64,000 nucleotides of DNA, taken from Pseudodesulfovibrio sp. GTDB taxonomy: Bacteria > Desulfobacterota > Desulfovibrionia > Desulfovibrionales > Desulfovibrionaceae. Location of the stretch: the NCBI GenBank assembly GCA_016342345.1, contig JAEINO010000006.1:41100-105099 (forward strand). Reading direction: 5' to 3'. A program made the translations under genes and the position numbers. Below are positions 35,302 to 46,316 of this stretch, piece by piece; position 1 is the first letter of the stretch; every line of letters starts with the position of its first letter. The notes under the pieces were generated by a model that worked only from the letters and a program-made list of their open reading frames with translations, was not told the DNA's origin and did not search any database.

Positions 35302-35748
35302 TTAGGCTTCAAGGGCCGTGGCAGTGCCGCCAGCCTTTGCAATCTTATCGGCAGCGGAAACACTGAAGCGATGAGCCTCAATGGTCACAGCCTTAGCAAC
35401 ATCACCCGTACCAAGCACTTTGACAGCGGAGCCTTTTTTGACAACGCCGCGATCATACATGTCGATCAGGGTAATCTTGTCCTTACCTTCAAACATGGCC
35501 AGCAAGCGGCCAACGTTCACGGTTTCATACTCATCGCGGAAACGATTTTTGAAACCACGTTTGGGCAGACGGCGAGCCAAAGGCATCTGTCCGCCCTCAA
35601 AACCGGGGCGGACACCGCCACCGGAACGTGATTTCTGACCGTTATGACCACGTGCAGCAGTCTTGCCCCAGCCGGAGCCGGAGCCACGACCTATGCGACG
35701 ACGCTGCTTATATTCTTCCGGGAACGCATACAGTTCATGAAGTCTCAT
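35302..35748 (-). CDS. rplO: 50S ribosomal protein L15
   Basis: Late-assembly large-subunit protein. 148 residues with the Gly/Arg-rich N-terminus (GRGSGSGWGKTAARGHNGQK) that threads into 23S rRNA, then FEGGQMPLARRLPKRGF. Its ATG overlaps the rpmD stop by 3 bases (ATGA type). Confidence 0.98.
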   Translation of the reverse strand: MRLHELYAFPEEYKQRRRIGRGSGSGWGKTAARGHNGQKSRSGGGVRPGFEGGQMPLARRLPKRGFKNRFRDEYETVNVGRLLAMFEGKDKITLIDMYDRGVVKKGSAVKVLGTGDVAKAVTIEAHRFSVSAADKIAKAGGTATALEA

Positions 35749-35918
35749 GACTCAGTTACCTCCACCAGATGTCTCACCTTGTAAATCATACCCCTGATGA
35801 CAGGATTGTCCTCATGGATTTTAACTTTATTGATCTTGCGCAAACCCAAGGCTTCCAGGGTCTTGACCTGGGGGGGCTTGCACGCAATCTTGCTCTTGAT
35901 CATTTTTACTTGCAACAT
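35745..35918 (-). CDS. rpmD: 50S ribosomal protein L30
   Basis: 57 residues found by direct translation between rpsE and rplO: start MLQVKMIKSKIACKP, then TLEALGLRKINK and VRHLVEV, the L30 pattern. ATGA-type overlap with rplO. Spacing of 11 bases from rpsE confirms its place in the spc operon. Confidence 0.96.
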   Translation of the reverse strand: MLQVKMIKSKIACKPPQVKTLEALGLRKINKVKIHEDNPVIRGMIYKVRHLVEVTES

Positions 35919-35929
35919 GGCGATCTCCT

Positions 35930-36421
35930 TTACTTTCTCGGCGTAGAGACCGGGACTCCGCGCAGGGCGGAAATTTCCTCGGCACTACGCAGGGACTCAA
36001 GACCAGCCATGGTGGCACGCAACACGTTATGCGGGTTGTTCGTACCAAGGGCTTTGGTCAGGATGTCATGGACGCCAACGGCCTCCATGATCGCACGAAC
36101 AGGACCACCAGCAATAATGCCAGTACCACGGCTCGCAGGCTTGAGCATAACGCGACCTGCACCATAGTGTCCCATAACTTCATACGGAAGGGTTCCATCC
36201 AGCAGAGGAACATTGATCATGTTCTTCTTAGCCCGTTCAGAGGCCTTGCGAATAGATTCGGGTACTTCATTAGCCTTACCCAGTCCATAGCCGACTCCAC
36301 CTTCACCGTCACCGACGACCACCAGGCAGCTGAAGCTGAAACGGCGGCCACCCTTAACAACCTTGGCGACGCGATTGAGGTAGACGATTTTTTCGATCAG
36401 TCCACTGTCATTTTGTTCCAT
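35930..36421 (-). CDS. rpsE: 30S ribosomal protein S5
   Basis: Small-subunit protein at the mRNA entry site, important for accuracy and spectinomycin response. 163 residues: N-terminal double-stranded-RNA-binding-like domain ([20 protein letters not shown]) and C-terminal domain ([19 protein letters not shown]). Loop residues near [10 protein letters not shown] are as in sensitive wild types. Confidence 0.98.
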   Translation of the reverse strand: MEQNDSGLIEKIVYLNRVAKVVKGGRRFSFSCLVVVGDGEGGVGYGLGKANEVPESIRKASERAKKNMINVPLLDGTLPYEVMGHYGAGRVMLKPASRGTGIIAGGPVRAIMEAVGVHDILTKALGTNNPHNVLRATMAGLESLRSAEEISALRGVPVSTPRK

Positions 36422-36438
36422 TGTACTTCCCTAGCTAC

Positions 36439-36798
36439 CTAGAATTTCAACCCGGCTTCCCGGGCCCCGTCAGCAAGAGCTTTGACCTTGCCGTGATAGA
36501 TGTAACCACTCCGGTCAAAGACAACAGCCTCAATCTTTTTATCCAAGGCCTTAACAGCAATGTCCTTGCCGACCTTGGTAGCAGATTCTCTGTTGGCTTT
36601 CAGAGTCTCGCCGTCCTTGTTCAGCAACAAAGTGCTGGAGGAAGCGAGAGTCACACCATTAACATCATCGACCAACTGTGCATAAAGATGCTGGTTGGAA
36701 CGAAAGACGACCAGACGAGGGCGAACTTCAGTGCCGGATATTTTTTTTCTGATGCGGGGCTTCCGAAGAAGCCTCTGTGCATTTTTGCTTTTACTCAT
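36439..36798 (-). CDS. rplR: 50S ribosomal protein L18
   Basis: 5S rRNA-binding protein. 119 residues with a basic start ([19 protein letters not shown]), the [20 protein letters not shown] core and the typical end [15 protein letters not shown]. Confidence 0.98.
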   Translation of the reverse strand: MSKSKNAQRLLRKPRIRKKISGTEVRPRLVVFRSNQHLYAQLVDDVNGVTLASSSTLLLNKDGETLKANRESATKVGKDIAVKALDKKIEAVVFDRSGYIYHGKVKALADGAREAGLKF

Positions 36799-36809
36799 GA
36801 CTTATACCC

Positions 36810-37346
36810 TTACTTAGCGCCGGACTTGCCAGCTTTGCGGCGGATGAATTCGTCAATGTACTTGATGCCTTTACCCTTGTAGGGTTCGGGCGGACGTACG
36901 CGACGGATTTGAGCCGCAACTTCACCTACAAGTTGTTTATCGATGCTTCCGAGGGTCAACTTGTTGCCTTCGGCTTTAGCTTCGACAGCGGCAGGAAGAT
37001 CGAACTCAACCGGATGAGAATATCCGACAGTCAGTACGACTTTCTTGCCTTGCACGGACACCTTGTATCCAACACCGATGACTTCCAGGACCTTCTCATA
37101 GCCCTTGGTCACGCCTTCGACGCAGTTGGCAAGCAGGGTCCTTCTGAGACCATGCTGACCACGCGCTTCGCGAGTATCATCAATGCGGGTGACGTAAACC
37201 TTGCCTTCCTCGATCTTATATTCAACGGTCGGGTGAACCGGAGTATTCAAGTTCCCCTTGGGGCCCTTGATCTGGATCTCGGAGGCTCCGACAGACACCT
37301 CAACACCCGAAGGTATTTCGATGGGATTCTTTCCTATACGAGACAT
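36810..37346 (-). CDS. rplF: 50S ribosomal protein L6
   Basis: Large-subunit protein near the factor-binding site. 178 residues from MSRIGKNPIEIPSGVEV at 37346; a longer frame to 37553 overlaps rpsH and has no L6 similarity. Two related domains, the second ending in RIRRVRPPEPYKGKGI-type sequence (here QIRRVRPPEPYKGKGIKYI) and RKAGKSGAK. Confidence 0.97.
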   Translation of the reverse strand: MSRIGKNPIEIPSGVEVSVGASEIQIKGPKGNLNTPVHPTVEYKIEEGKVYVTRIDDTREARGQHGLRRTLLANCVEGVTKGYEKVLEVIGVGYKVSVQGKKVVLTVGYSHPVEFDLPAAVEAKAEGNKLTLGSIDKQLVGEVAAQIRRVRPPEPYKGKGIKYIDEFIRRKAGKSGAK

Positions 37347-37359
37347 ATTTGGAACCTCA

Positions 37360-37743
37360 CTACCAGATTTCACACAACAGTTCGCCACCGACGTTGGCCT
37401 CTTTGGCCTTGGCGCCTTCAAGCAACCCCTGAGAGGTGGACACGATACATATACCGATACCATTCTGAACACGGGGAATATCAGAAGCGCCAACATATAC
37501 GCGACGACCCGGCTTACTGATCTTCTTAAGACCAGTAATAAGCGGTTTGCCATCTACATATTTGAGGGCAATACTGATGTCCCTGGTCTCGACAGCGTAG
37601 TCGGTTATATAACCTTCTTCTTTCAGAACACCCGCAATAGAAGTCTTCATTTTGGAAAGCGGGACAGCGACATCATTATGATGTGCGCCGTACGCATTCC
37701 GAATGCGAGTCAACATGTCGGCTACAGGATCAACAACAGCCAT
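37360..37743 (-). CDS. rpsH: 30S ribosomal protein S8
   Basis: Primary 16S binder of the platform; in E. coli also the repressor of the spc operon. 127 residues: start VVDPVADMLTRIRNAYGAHH, middle KPLITGLKKISKPGRRVYVG, end VGGELLCEIW, all standard. Confidence 0.98.
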   Translation of the reverse strand: MAVVDPVADMLTRIRNAYGAHHNDVAVPLSKMKTSIAGVLKEEGYITDYAVETRDISIALKYVDGKPLITGLKKISKPGRRVYVGASDIPRVQNGIGICIVSTSQGLLEGAKAKEANVGGELLCEIW

Positions 37744-37758
37744 TTCAATTCTCCTTAC

Positions 37759-37944
37759 TTACCAGCTCGCCTTACGGACGCCGGGCAACTCGCCGGCGAG
37801 AGCCTTGTTACGGAAGCAAATACGACAAATGCCGTAGCGCCTCAGAAAAGCCCGAGGACGGCCACAAATCGGGCAACGATTATAAGCGCGAACCTTGAAC
37901 TTAGGTTTGCGGCGTGCCTTAACGCGTAAACTTGTTTTGGCCAC
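37759..37944 (-). CDS. rpsN: 30S ribosomal protein S14, short zinc-binding form
   Basis: 61 residues, the C+ type: Cys24, Cys27, Cys40 and Cys43 ([17 protein letters not shown]). Head protein of the 30S. Located between rplE and rpsH as usual. Confidence 0.98.
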   Translation of the reverse strand: MAKTSLRVKARRKPKFKVRAYNRCPICGRPRAFLRRYGICRICFRNKALAGELPGVRKASW

Positions 37945-37955
37945 TTTCCGTCCTC

Positions 37956-38495
37956 CTACTTTTTAAAGGGCATGCCAAGGAGATCAAGCAGAGTCTTGCT
38001 TTCCTTGTCTGTCTTGGCAGAAGTGCACACGGTCACGTTCATGCCCTTCACTAAATCTACCTTGTCGATGTCAAGCTCAGGGAAGATAGTGTGTTCCTTG
38101 ATACCCATCGTGAAATTGCCACGACCGTCAAAACCACGGTCAGGGATACCGCGAAAGTCGCGGACACGGGGCAGAGCGAAGCTCACGAGCTTGTCATAAA
38201 AGTCCCACATTGCATCACCACGAAGAGTGACACGGCAACCAACCGGCATGCCTTCGCGCAGTTTAAACTGAGCGATGGACTTCTTTGCCAGGGTTACAAC
38301 AGCCTTCTGGCCTGCAATGGCAGTCAGTTCCGCAACAGCGGGTTCGATGAGCTTGCTGTTCTGGCTAGCTTCACCGAGGCCGATGTTCAAGGAGATCTTC
38401 TCAAGTTTCGGGATCTCCATGGAACTGCTATAGCCGTACTCCTTCTGGAGTTCGGGGACGACCTTTTCGTTATATTCTTTCTCGAGACGAGTCAT
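37956..38495 (-). CDS. rplE: 50S ribosomal protein L5
   Basis: 5S rRNA-binding protein that contacts the P-site tRNA. 179 residues with [36 protein letters not shown] and [17 protein letters not shown], all family hallmarks. Confidence 0.98.
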   Translation of the reverse strand: MTRLEKEYNEKVVPELQKEYGYSSSMEIPKLEKISLNIGLGEASQNSKLIEPAVAELTAIAGQKAVVTLAKKSIAQFKLREGMPVGCRVTLRGDAMWDFYDKLVSFALPRVRDFRGIPDRGFDGRGNFTMGIKEHTIFPELDIDKVDLVKGMNVTVCTSAKTDKESKTLLDLLGMPFKK

Positions 38496-38502
38496 GTTTT
38501 AC

Positions 38503-38823
38503 CTACTTGAAGACTTCGTTGCATTTCTTGCAAAAACGAAGCTTCTTGCCGTCTTCGGTCTTTTTGTACCCGATCCGCGTGGGCTTGGTGCAGGCTTCGC
38601 ACACAACAGCCACATTGGATACATGGATCGGGGCTTCCTTTTCAATAATCCCGCCGGGTTGTTGGGCATAGGGATTGGCTTTGGTGTGACGATGAACCAT
38701 GTTCACCTTCTCAACCAGGACTTTGTCCTGTTTCTTGAGAATCTTCAACACCTTGCCGATCTTTCCCTTGTCCTTCCCGGCGATGACCATGACTTTGTCG
38801 TCTTTACGGATCTTAGTCTTCAT
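38503..38823 (-). CDS. rplX: 50S ribosomal protein L24
   Basis: Assembly initiator of the large subunit near the exit tunnel. 106 residues: KOW-type start ([21 protein letters not shown]) and a C-terminal zinc ribbon with Cys75, Cys78, Cys98 and Cys101. Three tandem ATG codons exist (38829, 38826, 38823); GAGGA is 7 bases before the third, so that one is chosen. Confidence 0.95.
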   Translation of the reverse strand: MKTKIRKDDKVMVIAGKDKGKIGKVLKILKKQDKVLVEKVNMVHRHTKANPYAQQPGGIIEKEAPIHVSNVAVVCEACTKPTRIGYKKTEDGKKLRFCKKCNEVFK

Positions 38824-38835
38824 CATCATATCCTC

Positions 38836-39204
38836 TTACAGGACCTCGGGGGCGAGGGAAACGATCTTCATGAAACCGGCTGCACGCAATTCACGAGCTA
38901 CGGGACCGAAAATACGGGTTCCCACAGGCTCCATGTTAGCGTTGAGCAGCACGGCGGAATTGTTGTCGAACTTTATGAAGGAACCATCGGCACGGCCCAA
39001 TTCCTTCTTGGTGCGAACGACAACCGCCTTCATAACCGAGCCCTTCTTCACTTTGGAATGGGGCATGGCTTCTTTGACGGACACTACAATAATATCACCG
39101 ACGCTGGCGTAACGACGCTTGGAACCTCCAAGCACCTTGATGCAAAGGACCTGTTTGGCCCCTGAATTGTCAGCCACGTCGAGTCTGGATTCAACCTGTA
39201 TCAT
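38836..39204 (-). CDS. rplN: 50S ribosomal protein L14
   Basis: Interface protein forming a bridge to the 30S and binding site of silencing factor RsfS. 122 residues: start [37 protein letters not shown], end [18 protein letters not shown]. Confidence 0.98.
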   Translation of the reverse strand: MIQVESRLDVADNSGAKQVLCIKVLGGSKRRYASVGDIIVVSVKEAMPHSKVKKGSVMKAVVVRTKKELGRADGSFIKFDNNSAVLLNANMEPVGTRIFGPVARELRAAGFMKIVSLAPEVL

Positions 39205-39220
39205 GGTATTACTCCTAACC

Positions 39221-39487
39221 CTAGACGGCCTTTTCGAGGATCTGCACTAAATGCCACCGCTTACGGCGGCTCAGTGGCCTCGATTCAACAATCTGCACCT
39301 TGTCGCCAATACCGCAATCATTAGCCGGATCATGGGCCATGAATTTCTTGCGGCGGCGGATGTACTTCTTAAGCAGGGGGTGCTTCACCAATGTCTCGAC
39401 ACGGACGACGATAGTCTTGTCGGCCTTGTCGGAGATCACCTTTCCGGTGAGCACGCGCCTGTTACCTGTGTATTTGAACTCAGCCAT
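39221..39487 (-). CDS. rpsQ: 30S ribosomal protein S17
   Basis: Primary 16S rRNA binder, OB fold. 88 residues with [19 protein letters not shown] and the [19 protein letters not shown] signature. Confidence 0.98.
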   Translation of the reverse strand: MAEFKYTGNRRVLTGKVISDKADKTIVVRVETLVKHPLLKKYIRRRKKFMAHDPANDCGIGDKVQIVESRPLSRRKRWHLVQILEKAV

Positions 39488-39490
39488 TGT

Positions 39491-39685
39491 TTACGCTCCC
39501 TGTCGTTCCTGCTGAATAGTCAGGATACGGGCGATGGTCTTTTTTGCGCGGCTCAAAGTCTGCGTGTTCTCGAGTTGGGCTGTCACATGCTTAAAGCGCA
39601 TGGTGAACAGATCCTTACGAGTCTCGGTCAACTTTTCAGCGAGCTTTGCGTCATCCAGTTCACGAAGTTCCTTGGAAGTAAGCAT
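39491..39685 (-). CDS. rpmC: 50S ribosomal protein L29
   Basis: Two-helix protein at the exit tunnel, docking site for trigger factor. 64 residues: KELRELDDAKLAEKLTETRKD and RAKKTIARILTIQQER. One base separates it from rplP. Confidence 0.97.
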   Translation of the reverse strand: MLTSKELRELDDAKLAEKLTETRKDLFTMRFKHVTAQLENTQTLSRAKKTIARILTIQQERQGA

Positions 39686-39686
39686 C

Positions 39687-40100
39687 TTAGAGGCCCTCCT
39701 TCACAATGATGGCAGTCTTGATCGGCAACTTGTAGGATGCGCGCTTGAGTGCTTCCTTGGCAAGTGCGATGTCGACACCTTTTACTTCGTACATGATACG
39801 ACCCGGTTTCACCGGCGCAACCCAACCGTCAGGTGCGCCTTTACCCTTACCCATGCGGACTTCCGCGGGCTTGGAGGTGACGGGGAAATCAGGGAAGATG
39901 CGAATCCAGACCTTACCGCCGCGCTTGATGTGACGCATGATAGCGACACGAGCGGACTCAATCTGCTGACTTGTAATCTTTCCGTGCTCCAATGCCTTCA
40001 GTCCGATATCGCCGAAGGACACACTGTTACCCCGTTGGGCCTTGCCTCTGTTACGGCCTTTTTGCCGTTTTCTGAATTTAACTCTTTTTGGAGCAAGCAT
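39687..40100 (-). CDS. rplP: 50S ribosomal protein L16
   Basis: Organises the A-site region of 23S rRNA. 137 residues: start [55 protein letters not shown]. Its ATG overlaps the rpsC stop by one base. Confidence 0.98.
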   Translation of the reverse strand: MLAPKRVKFRKRQKGRNRGKAQRGNSVSFGDIGLKALEHGKITSQQIESARVAIMRHIKRGGKVWIRIFPDFPVTSKPAEVRMGKGKGAPDGWVAPVKPGRIMYEVKGVDIALAKEALKRASYKLPIKTAIIVKEGL

Positions 40101-40741
40101 TACTGTTCTACCTCTTTGTCCAGAATCTCACCTTTGAAAATCCAGACCTTGACACCGATAACGCCGTAAGTGGTAGCAGCAGTGGCGAAACCATAGTCGA
40201 TGTCGGCACGGAGGGTGTGCAGCGGCACACGCCCATCACGATACCATTCGCCGCGTGCGATTTCGGCACCTGCAAGGCGACCGGCACACGCAACTTTGAT
40301 ACCCTCGGCGCCGAATTTCCTGGCAAGGCCCACCGTGCGCTTCATGGCACGGCGGAAGGCAATTCTGCGTTCGAGTTGCTGGGCAATACTCTCAGCTACG
40401 AGCTGAGCTTCAACCTCTGGTCGACGGATCTCGTTGACCTCAATGGTGAATTCAGTTTGAAACTTGTTGCGAAGTTCCCCGCGCAACTTTTCTATCTCAA
40501 CACCTTTGCGACCGATAATGATACCAGGACGCGCAGTGTGGATGATCAAACGTATCTTGCCGCCGGCCCGCTCGATTTCGATGCGGGCAACGCCAGCTTG
40601 AAACAATTTCTTTTTAACGTGTTTTCGGACCTGATCGTCCTGAAGGACAAATGCAGGATAGTCCTTCTTGCTGTACCAACGGGATATCCAGTTCTTGTTA
40701 TACCCAAGACGAAATCCGTAAGGATGTACTTTTTGACCCAT
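40100..40741 (-). CDS. rpsC: 30S ribosomal protein S3
   Basis: mRNA entry-channel protein with helicase role. 213 residues: N-terminal KH domain with the GxxG loop ([15 protein letters not shown]) and the C-terminal domain ([33 protein letters not shown]). Confidence 0.98.
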   Translation of the reverse strand: MGQKVHPYGFRLGYNKNWISRWYSKKDYPAFVLQDDQVRKHVKKKLFQAGVARIEIERAGGKIRLIIHTARPGIIIGRKGVEIEKLRGELRNKFQTEFTIEVNEIRRPEVEAQLVAESIAQQLERRIAFRRAMKRTVGLARKFGAEGIKVACAGRLAGAEIARGEWYRDGRVPLHTLRADIDYGFATAATTYGVIGVKVWIFKGEILDKEVEQ

Positions 40742-40743
40742 GA

Positions 40744-41076
40744 TTACATTTCCTTCACTACGATGGTAATGTGGCTGGTACGCTTCCTGATACGGTAGGC
40801 GCGGCCCATGGCACGCGGCTGAATCCGTTTCTGGGTCGGACCCTCGTTGACCATGATCGAATCAACGATCAGGGAATCAACGTCCACTCCGGCAATTTGC
40901 TCCGCATTCGAAATAGCGGAGTACAGCACCTTACTGAGAATCTTGGCAGATTTCTTCGGTGTGAACCGAAGAATATTGAGAGCATCTTCGACGCCCTTTC
41001 CTTTAATATTCTCAGCCACTATGCGTGTTTTACGCGGAGACACACGAATATATTTTGCGACTGCTTTAGCTTCCAT
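40744..41076 (-). CDS. rplV: 50S ribosomal protein L22
   Basis: Lines the exit tunnel through its long beta hairpin, the site of macrolide-resistance changes in other species. 110 residues with [20 protein letters not shown], and [20 protein letters not shown] for the hairpin; no deletion visible. Confidence 0.98.
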   Translation of the reverse strand: MEAKAVAKYIRVSPRKTRIVAENIKGKGVEDALNILRFTPKKSAKILSKVLYSAISNAEQIAGVDVDSLIVDSIMVNEGPTQKRIQPRAMGRAYRIRKRTSHITIVVKEM

Positions 41077-41085
41077 GATGTCCCC

Positions 41086-41355
41086 CTACTTCTTTCTGTC
41101 GGCAACATGGCCGAAATAGGTACGAGTGGGAGAAAACTCACCAAGCTTGTGGCCGACCATATTCTCGGTCACAAACACTGGGATGAATTTACGGCCATTA
41201 TGGACAGCGAAAGTCATTCCGACCATCTCAGGGATGATTGTGGAGCGACGCGACCAAGTCTTGATCACGCGGCGATCCTGATTTTCAGCAGCCACTTGTA
41301 TTTTCTTGATCAGGTGACCGTCAAGAAACGGTCCCTTTTTCAGAGATCTTGACAT
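41086..41355 (-). CDS. rpsS: 30S ribosomal protein S19
   Basis: Head protein near the A-site tRNA. 89 residues: [50 protein letters not shown], as in nearly all bacteria. Confidence 0.98.
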   Translation of the reverse strand: MSRSLKKGPFLDGHLIKKIQVAAENQDRRVIKTWSRRSTIIPEMVGMTFAVHNGRKFIPVFVTENMVGHKLGEFSPTRTYFGHVADRKK

Positions 41356-41366
41356 TACTTAAACTC

Positions 41367-42197
41367 CTACTTCTGTCCGCGGCGTTTGACGATAAGCCTC
41401 GAGGAAGCTTTCTTCTTGTTCCGGGTCTTGTAACCCTTGGCCGGGGTACCCCAAGGGGATACCGGATGACGACCACCGGAGCTACGACCCTCACCACCAC
41501 CGAGCGGATGGTCAACGGGGTTCATTGCCACACCACGAACTTTCGGACGACGACCGAGCCAACGACTGCGACCGGCCTTACCGATTTTGATGGTCTCGTG
41601 ATGAATATTACCAACCTGACCAACGGTGGCACAACAGGTGGACAGGACCTTGCGGACCTCACCAGAAGGCATACGCAGCAGAGCGTATTTGCCCTCTTTT
41701 GCGATAAGCTGTGCATAGGTACCGGCTGCACGACAGAACTGACCACCCTTACCGGGATGCAGTTCAATGTTGTGAACGATGGTACCAGTCGGGATCTTGG
41801 TCAAGGCCATGGCATTGCCTGGCTTGATATCAGAGCCCTCACCTGCGGTGATCGTGTCGCCCTGATTCAGACCGACAGGAGCAATTATGTAGCGCTTCTC
41901 GCCATCTGCATAATGCAGAAGAGCAATGCGAGCACTGCGGTTGGGATCATACTCGATCTCAGCGACCTTGGCAGGAACGCCAAGCTTGTTCCGCTTGAAA
42001 TCGATGATACGATACAAAGACTTGTTACCACCACCGCGACGGCGCATGGTAATACGTCCATTGTTATTGCGACCAGACTTTTTGCTCAGTCCTTTGGTCA
42101 ATGACTTCTCGGGAGTGGTCCTTGTGATCTCCGCGAAATCGGAGATGGTCTGGAACCGGCGTCCCGGAGAAGTAGGCTTCAGCTTACGGGTTGCCAT
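41367..42197 (-). CDS. rplB: 50S ribosomal protein L2
   Basis: Peptidyl-transferase-centre protein needed for subunit joining. 276 residues with [32 protein letters not shown], and the C-terminal segment [20 protein letters not shown] that carries the conserved His. Confidence 0.98.
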   Translation of the reverse strand: MATRKLKPTSPGRRFQTISDFAEITRTTPEKSLTKGLSKKSGRNNNGRITMRRRGGGNKSLYRIIDFKRNKLGVPAKVAEIEYDPNRSARIALLHYADGEKRYIIAPVGLNQGDTITAGEGSDIKPGNAMALTKIPTGTIVHNIELHPGKGGQFCRAAGTYAQLIAKEGKYALLRMPSGEVRKVLSTCCATVGQVGNIHHETIKIGKAGRSRWLGRRPKVRGVAMNPVDHPLGGGEGRSSGGRHPVSPWGTPAKGYKTRNKKKASSRLIVKRRGQK

Positions 42198-42200
42198 GAG

Positions 42201-42491
42201 TTACACTCCCTCGAATATTTCGATCTTATCGCCTGCGGCAAGTTTCACATAGGCCTTCTTATAACCGGAAATACGACCGGTAATACGACCAAACTTCTTG
42301 CGGGGCATGGCTGGTTTTCTGATAATGTTCACAGACTCAACCTTGACGCCGAAAGCAGCTTCAACAGCCTGCTTAACAGCAATCTTGTTGGAGTCAGGGT
42401 GGACGTAAAAAGAGACGCGATTTGACTGCTCTTTGGCTTCGTTGGCCTTTTCGGAAACAACGGGCTTGAGCAAAATCTTGGAATAATCCAT
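42201..42491 (-). CDS. rplW: 50S ribosomal protein L23
   Basis: Exit-tunnel protein, dock for SRP and trigger factor. 96 residues: ILLKPVVSEKANEAKEQ, FYVHPDSNKIAVKQAVEAAF and the basic loop RKKFGRITGRISGYKKAYV. Confidence 0.97.
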   Translation of the reverse strand: MDYSKILLKPVVSEKANEAKEQSNRVSFYVHPDSNKIAVKQAVEAAFGVKVESVNIIRKPAMPRKKFGRITGRISGYKKAYVKLAAGDKIEIFEGV

Positions 42492-42493
42492 GA

Positions 42494-43114
42494 CTATTTC
42501 AACCTCTCTTGAACATCTTGTGCGGCAGCCTCAAGCATAACCAGCTGGGGGTACAGCAGCACGTCGTAAACATTCAGTTTGTTGGCATCAATAACCTTGA
42601 TTCCGGGAATATTCCGGGCGGAAAGTGTCAGATTCTGGTCTGCATTCTTCGCTACGATCAGGGTCTTTCTGAGGCCAAGCTTCTCGACAATATCAACAAA
42701 GGCTTTTGTCTTGATCTCTGCGAGATCAATGGAACTAACCACGGTCATCTTGTCTTCAGCGACACGTGCGGACAAAGCCATTTGCAAGGCCAGCTTGCGG
42801 ACCTTCTTGTTAACTTTAAAGGAGTAATCGCGAGGCTGGGGACCAAAGGTCGTCGCACCGCCGCGCCACAAAGGCGAACGTACGGAACCGGCGCGAGCAC
42901 GGCCTGTGCCCTTCTGACGCCATGGTTTGCGACCGCCGCCAGTCTTCAGCGCACGATTCTTGGTGGCGTGGGTGCCGCTACGATGAGCAGCACGCTGCGC
43001 ACGAACTACCAGATTGAGGATTTCAGGCTGAACTTCAACCTCGAAAACCTCGGGAGCCAGTTCGATATCGCCCACTTTCTTATTATTCTGATCTACAACT
43101 TGTAATTTTGCCAT
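42494..43114 (-). CDS. rplD: 50S ribosomal protein L4
   Basis: Tunnel protein; in E. coli also represses the S10 operon. 206 residues. The extended loop GGGRKPWRQKGTGRARAGS is intact, including the Lys/Gly positions changed in macrolide resistance. Confidence 0.98.
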   Translation of the reverse strand: MAKLQVVDQNNKKVGDIELAPEVFEVEVQPEILNLVVRAQRAAHRSGTHATKNRALKTGGGRKPWRQKGTGRARAGSVRSPLWRGGATTFGPQPRDYSFKVNKKVRKLALQMALSARVAEDKMTVVSSIDLAEIKTKAFVDIVEKLGLRKTLIVAKNADQNLTLSARNIPGIKVIDANKLNVYDVLLYPQLVMLEAAAQDVQERLK

Positions 43115-43134
43115 GATGTATACCTCTAGCTCGG

Positions 43135-43767
43135 CTAGCCGTTCTTGCGGATCATCACGAGACCGTTATTGGGACCGGGCACTTGACCCTGAACCAAAAG
43201 GACATTGTCCTCAGGCCTGACATCGACGATTACCACGTTGCTCAAGGTCACACGTGCATTACCCATATGTCCGGGCATTTTCTTGCCCTTCCAAACGCGT
43301 CCTGGGAAGGTGGCGTTACCGATTGAACCGGGAACACGATGAACCTTCTCAGCACCATGGGAAGCACCGGAGCCGGAGAAGTTGTGACGCTTCATGACAC
43401 CCTGGAAACCTTTACCTTTACTGGTACCGGTAACCTTGACCTTTTCACCTGCGGTAAAAATGTCGACAGTGATTTCCTGACCGAGCTCGTACTCTTCAAC
43501 ACCTTCCAAAGGGAATTCCCTGAGGTGGCGGTACAGGTCTTTACCGGCCTTGGCCATGTGGCCTTTCAAGGGCTTGTTCACCTTGCGTTCAGCTATAGTA
43601 CCATAGCCAAGCTGCACTGCGTTGTACCCTTCCTTATCCTTGGTCTTAATCTGCATGACCGGGCAAGGACCAGCCTCGATAACGGTCACAGGGCAGATTG
43701 TACCATCGTCCTTGAAGATGCGGGTCATGCCCAACTTCTTCCCAATTATTCCAAGCTTCTTAGGCAT
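43135..43767 (-). CDS. rplC: 50S ribosomal protein L3
   Basis: Early-assembly protein reaching the peptidyl transferase centre. 210 residues: [57 protein letters not shown]. Confidence 0.98.
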   Translation of the reverse strand: MPKKLGIIGKKLGMTRIFKDDGTICPVTVIEAGPCPVMQIKTKDKEGYNAVQLGYGTIAERKVNKPLKGHMAKAGKDLYRHLREFPLEGVEEYELGQEITVDIFTAGEKVKVTGTSKGKGFQGVMKRHNFSGSGASHGAEKVHRVPGSIGNATFPGRVWKGKKMPGHMGNARVTLSNVVIVDVRPEDNVLLVQGQVPGPNNGLVMIRKNG

Positions 43768-43778
43768 TATGACAACTC

Positions 43779-44099
43779 CTAGAGCTTGATCTCGACGTCA
43801 ACGCCAGCGGGCAAGGAAAGCTTGCCGAGTGCATCAACCGTCTGCTGTGTTGGTTCAAGGATATCCAGGAGACGCTTGTGAATGCGTATTTCAAACTGTT
43901 CACGGGACTTTTTGTCAACGTGGACAGATTTCTGGACGGTAGTACGATGGATATCGGTGGGCAGCGGTATGGGACCGGCAATAGCCGCACCGGTATTCCG
44001 GGCAGTATCGACAATCTCTGTCACTGCTTTATCCAGAATACGGTAATCGTATGATCTCAATTTAATTCTGATGCGATCGCTCGCCATCGAAGCAGCCAT
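43779..44099 (-). CDS. rpsJ: 30S ribosomal protein S10 (NusE)
   Basis: Head protein that also acts as NusE in antitermination and links NusG to the ribosome. 106 residues: [37 protein letters not shown] 44099 is preferred because GAGGAG lies about 9 bases upstream; ATG 44087 (MASDRIRIK) is possible, and a longer frame to 44144 is unlikely. Gap of 129 bases to fusA, where tuf stands in many bacteria. Confidence 0.96.
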   Translation of the reverse strand: MAASMASDRIRIKLRSYDYRILDKAVTEIVDTARNTGAAIAGPIPLPTDIHRTTVQKSVHVDKKSREQFEIRIHKRLLDILEPTQQTVDALGKLSLPAGVDVEIKL

Positions 44100-44228
44100 G
44101 TGCTTTCTCCTCAAAGGATTTATATTCGAAACGCCCGGCTTCATATGAAGTCGATTTTCGAAGCGGTCGGGATGATTAATCCGTTATGACCCCTTCTGTC
44201 AAGTCGAAGGTAAAATCCCGGCTCGTCG

Positions 44229-46301
44229 TTAATCTTTACCAGTCATCAATTCTTCAGCCAAACTATTTGGCAATTTCTCATAGTGATCAAACTGCATGGA
44301 GAATGTCGCACGCCCCTGAGTCTTCGAACGAAGATCCGTGGCGTAACCAAACATCTCGGACAGCGGAACGAAACAACGTACAACCTGAACGCCGGTGCGG
44401 GCTTCCATTTCGCCCACGCGTCCACGTCGTCCGTTCAAATCACCCATGACATCACCAAGGTAATCCTCGGGTGTAACCACTTCAACCGACATAATCGGCT
44501 CAAGCAGGACCGGCTTGGCTCCCCTGCAGGCTTCCTTGATCGCCAGAGAACCGGCAATGTAGAAGGCTTGTTCACTGGAGTCAACTTCATGATAGGAGCC
44601 GTACACCAGCTTAACCTTCACATCAACAACCGGGAACCCGGCGACGATACCATTTTTCATGGCATCTCTTATGCCCTTGTCAATGGCTGGAATGTATTCC
44701 TTTGGAATAACTCCACCCTTGATCACATCCTCGAACTCGTAGCCCTTCTCAGGGTTGGGCTCGATTTCAATAATGACATGTCCATACTGGCCGCGACCGC
44801 CAGACTGCTTGGCATGTTTGACATCAACCTTTTTCGTCGTGGAAATGGTCTCGCGGTATGCAACGCGGGGAGCACCCACATTTGCATTCACGTTGAACTC
44901 TCTGAGAAGACGATCAACAATGATTTCGAGATGCAACTCACCCATTCCGGCGATCAGGGTCTGTCCGGTTTCGTCATCAGTCTTGACGCGGAAGGACGGA
45001 TCCTCCTTGGCAAGCTTGACCAGTGCAGCAGACAAAGTGTCACGATCTGCCTTGGTCTTGGGCTCAATAGCCACTTCGATGACTGAATCAGGAATATCAA
45101 GGGACTCAAGAACGACCGCGTTCTTGAGGTCGGACATGGTATCACCTGTGGATACATACTTGAGACCGACGGCTGCAACGATGTCGCCAGCGTATGCCTC
45201 TTTTATTTCTTCACGCTTGTTGGCGTGCATTTTCAACAGACGACCAATGCGCTCCTTCTTGCCTGTTGCACCGTTCATGACGGTGGCACCACTCTCGATC
45301 TTGCCGGAGTAGAGGCGAAGGAATGTCAAATGGCCTACAAACGGATCAGTCATCAGCTTGAAAGCAAGGGCTGCGAGCGGCTTGTCGTCGTCGCATGGGC
45401 ACTCGATCTCTTCGCCAGTGTCTGGATCCAATCCGGTCATGATCTCGATATCGAGCGGAGAAGGCATGTAATCCACAACAGCATCCAGAAGGGGCTGGAT
45501 ACCTTTGTTGCGGAATGCGGTACCACACAACACCGGGCAAATAGCCATGCTGTTGGTAGCCTTGCGTACGCCTTCGCGCAGTTCTTCCGGAGTGAGTTCC
45601 TCGTCGGCCATGTACCTGTCGAGAAGAGTTTCGTCTTCCTCGGCAATGGCTTCGATCATATCAGAACGCATCTCTTCATATTGATCCTGAAGATCTGCGG
45701 GAACTTCGGTGGTGACGAAGCTGGCCCCGGACTCACCATCTTCATATATGTAGGCTTTTCCCTCAATCAGATCAACGATGCCGACAAACTCATCTTCAGC
45801 ACCGATAGGCAACTGAATGGGCACGGCTTTGGCACCCAGACGGGTCTTCATCATTTCAACACAACGGAAGAAATCCGCGCCAACGCGGTCCATCTTGTTG
45901 ACAAAAGCCATGCGAGGCACGCGGTAACGATCCGCCTGACGCCACACAGTCTCGGACTGAGGTTCAACACCAGCTACGGAATCAAAGACTGCTATGGCAC
46001 CGTCGAGAACACGCAAAGCGCGCTCGACTTCCATAGTGAAGTCAACATGACCGGGGGTGTCAATAATGTTAATGCGGTGATCGCGCCAGTTGCATGTGGT
46101 TGCGGCAGAAGTAATGGTAATGCCGCGTTCCTGCTCCTGGACCATCCAGTCCATGGTAGCTTCGCCATCATGGACCTCACCGATCTTGTGGGACACACCG
46201 GTGTAAAACAGAATGCGCTCGGTAGTTGTGGTTTTTCCCGCATCAATGTGGGCCATAATACCGATGTTGCGCTGTTTATCTCTGGAAACCTGTCTTGGCA
46301 C
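44229..46301 (-). CDS. fusA: Elongation factor G
   Basis: GTPase that drives translocation on the ribosome. 690 residues, five domains. P-loop [12 protein letters not shown] near residue 20, switch region [24 protein letters not shown]-terminal domains IV-V end in [15 protein letters not shown]. It is the third gene of the str block; no second fusA is present here. Confidence 0.98.
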   Translation of the reverse strand: MPRQVSRDKQRNIGIMAHIDAGKTTTTERILFYTGVSHKIGEVHDGEATMDWMVQEQERGITITSAATTCNWRDHRINIIDTPGHVDFTMEVERALRVLDGAIAVFDSVAGVEPQSETVWRQADRYRVPRMAFVNKMDRVGADFFRCVEMMKTRLGAKAVPIQLPIGAEDEFVGIVDLIEGKAYIYEDGESGASFVTTEVPADLQDQYEEMRSDMIEAIAEEDETLLDRYMADEELTPEELREGVRKATNSMAICPVLCGTAFRNKGIQPLLDAVVDYMPSPLDIEIMTGLDPDTGEEIECPCDDDKPLAALAFKLMTDPFVGHLTFLRLYSGKIESGATVMNGATGKKERIGRLLKMHANKREEIKEAYAGDIVAAVGLKYVSTGDTMSDLKNAVVLESLDIPDSVIEVAIEPKTKADRDTLSAALVKLAKEDPSFRVKTDDETGQTLIAGMGELHLEIIVDRLLREFNVNANVGAPRVAYRETISTTKKVDVKHAKQSGGRGQYGHVIIEIEPNPEKGYEFEDVIKGGVIPKEYIPAIDKGIRDAMKNGIVAGFPVVDVKVKLVYGSYHEVDSSEQAFYIAGSLAIKEACRGAKPVLLEPIMSVEVVTPEDYLGDVMGDLNGRRGRVGEMEARTGVQVVRCFVPLSEMFGYATDLRSKTQGRATFSMQFDHYEKLPNSLAEELMTGKD

Positions 46302-46316
46302 TTCGTTTCTCCGGGA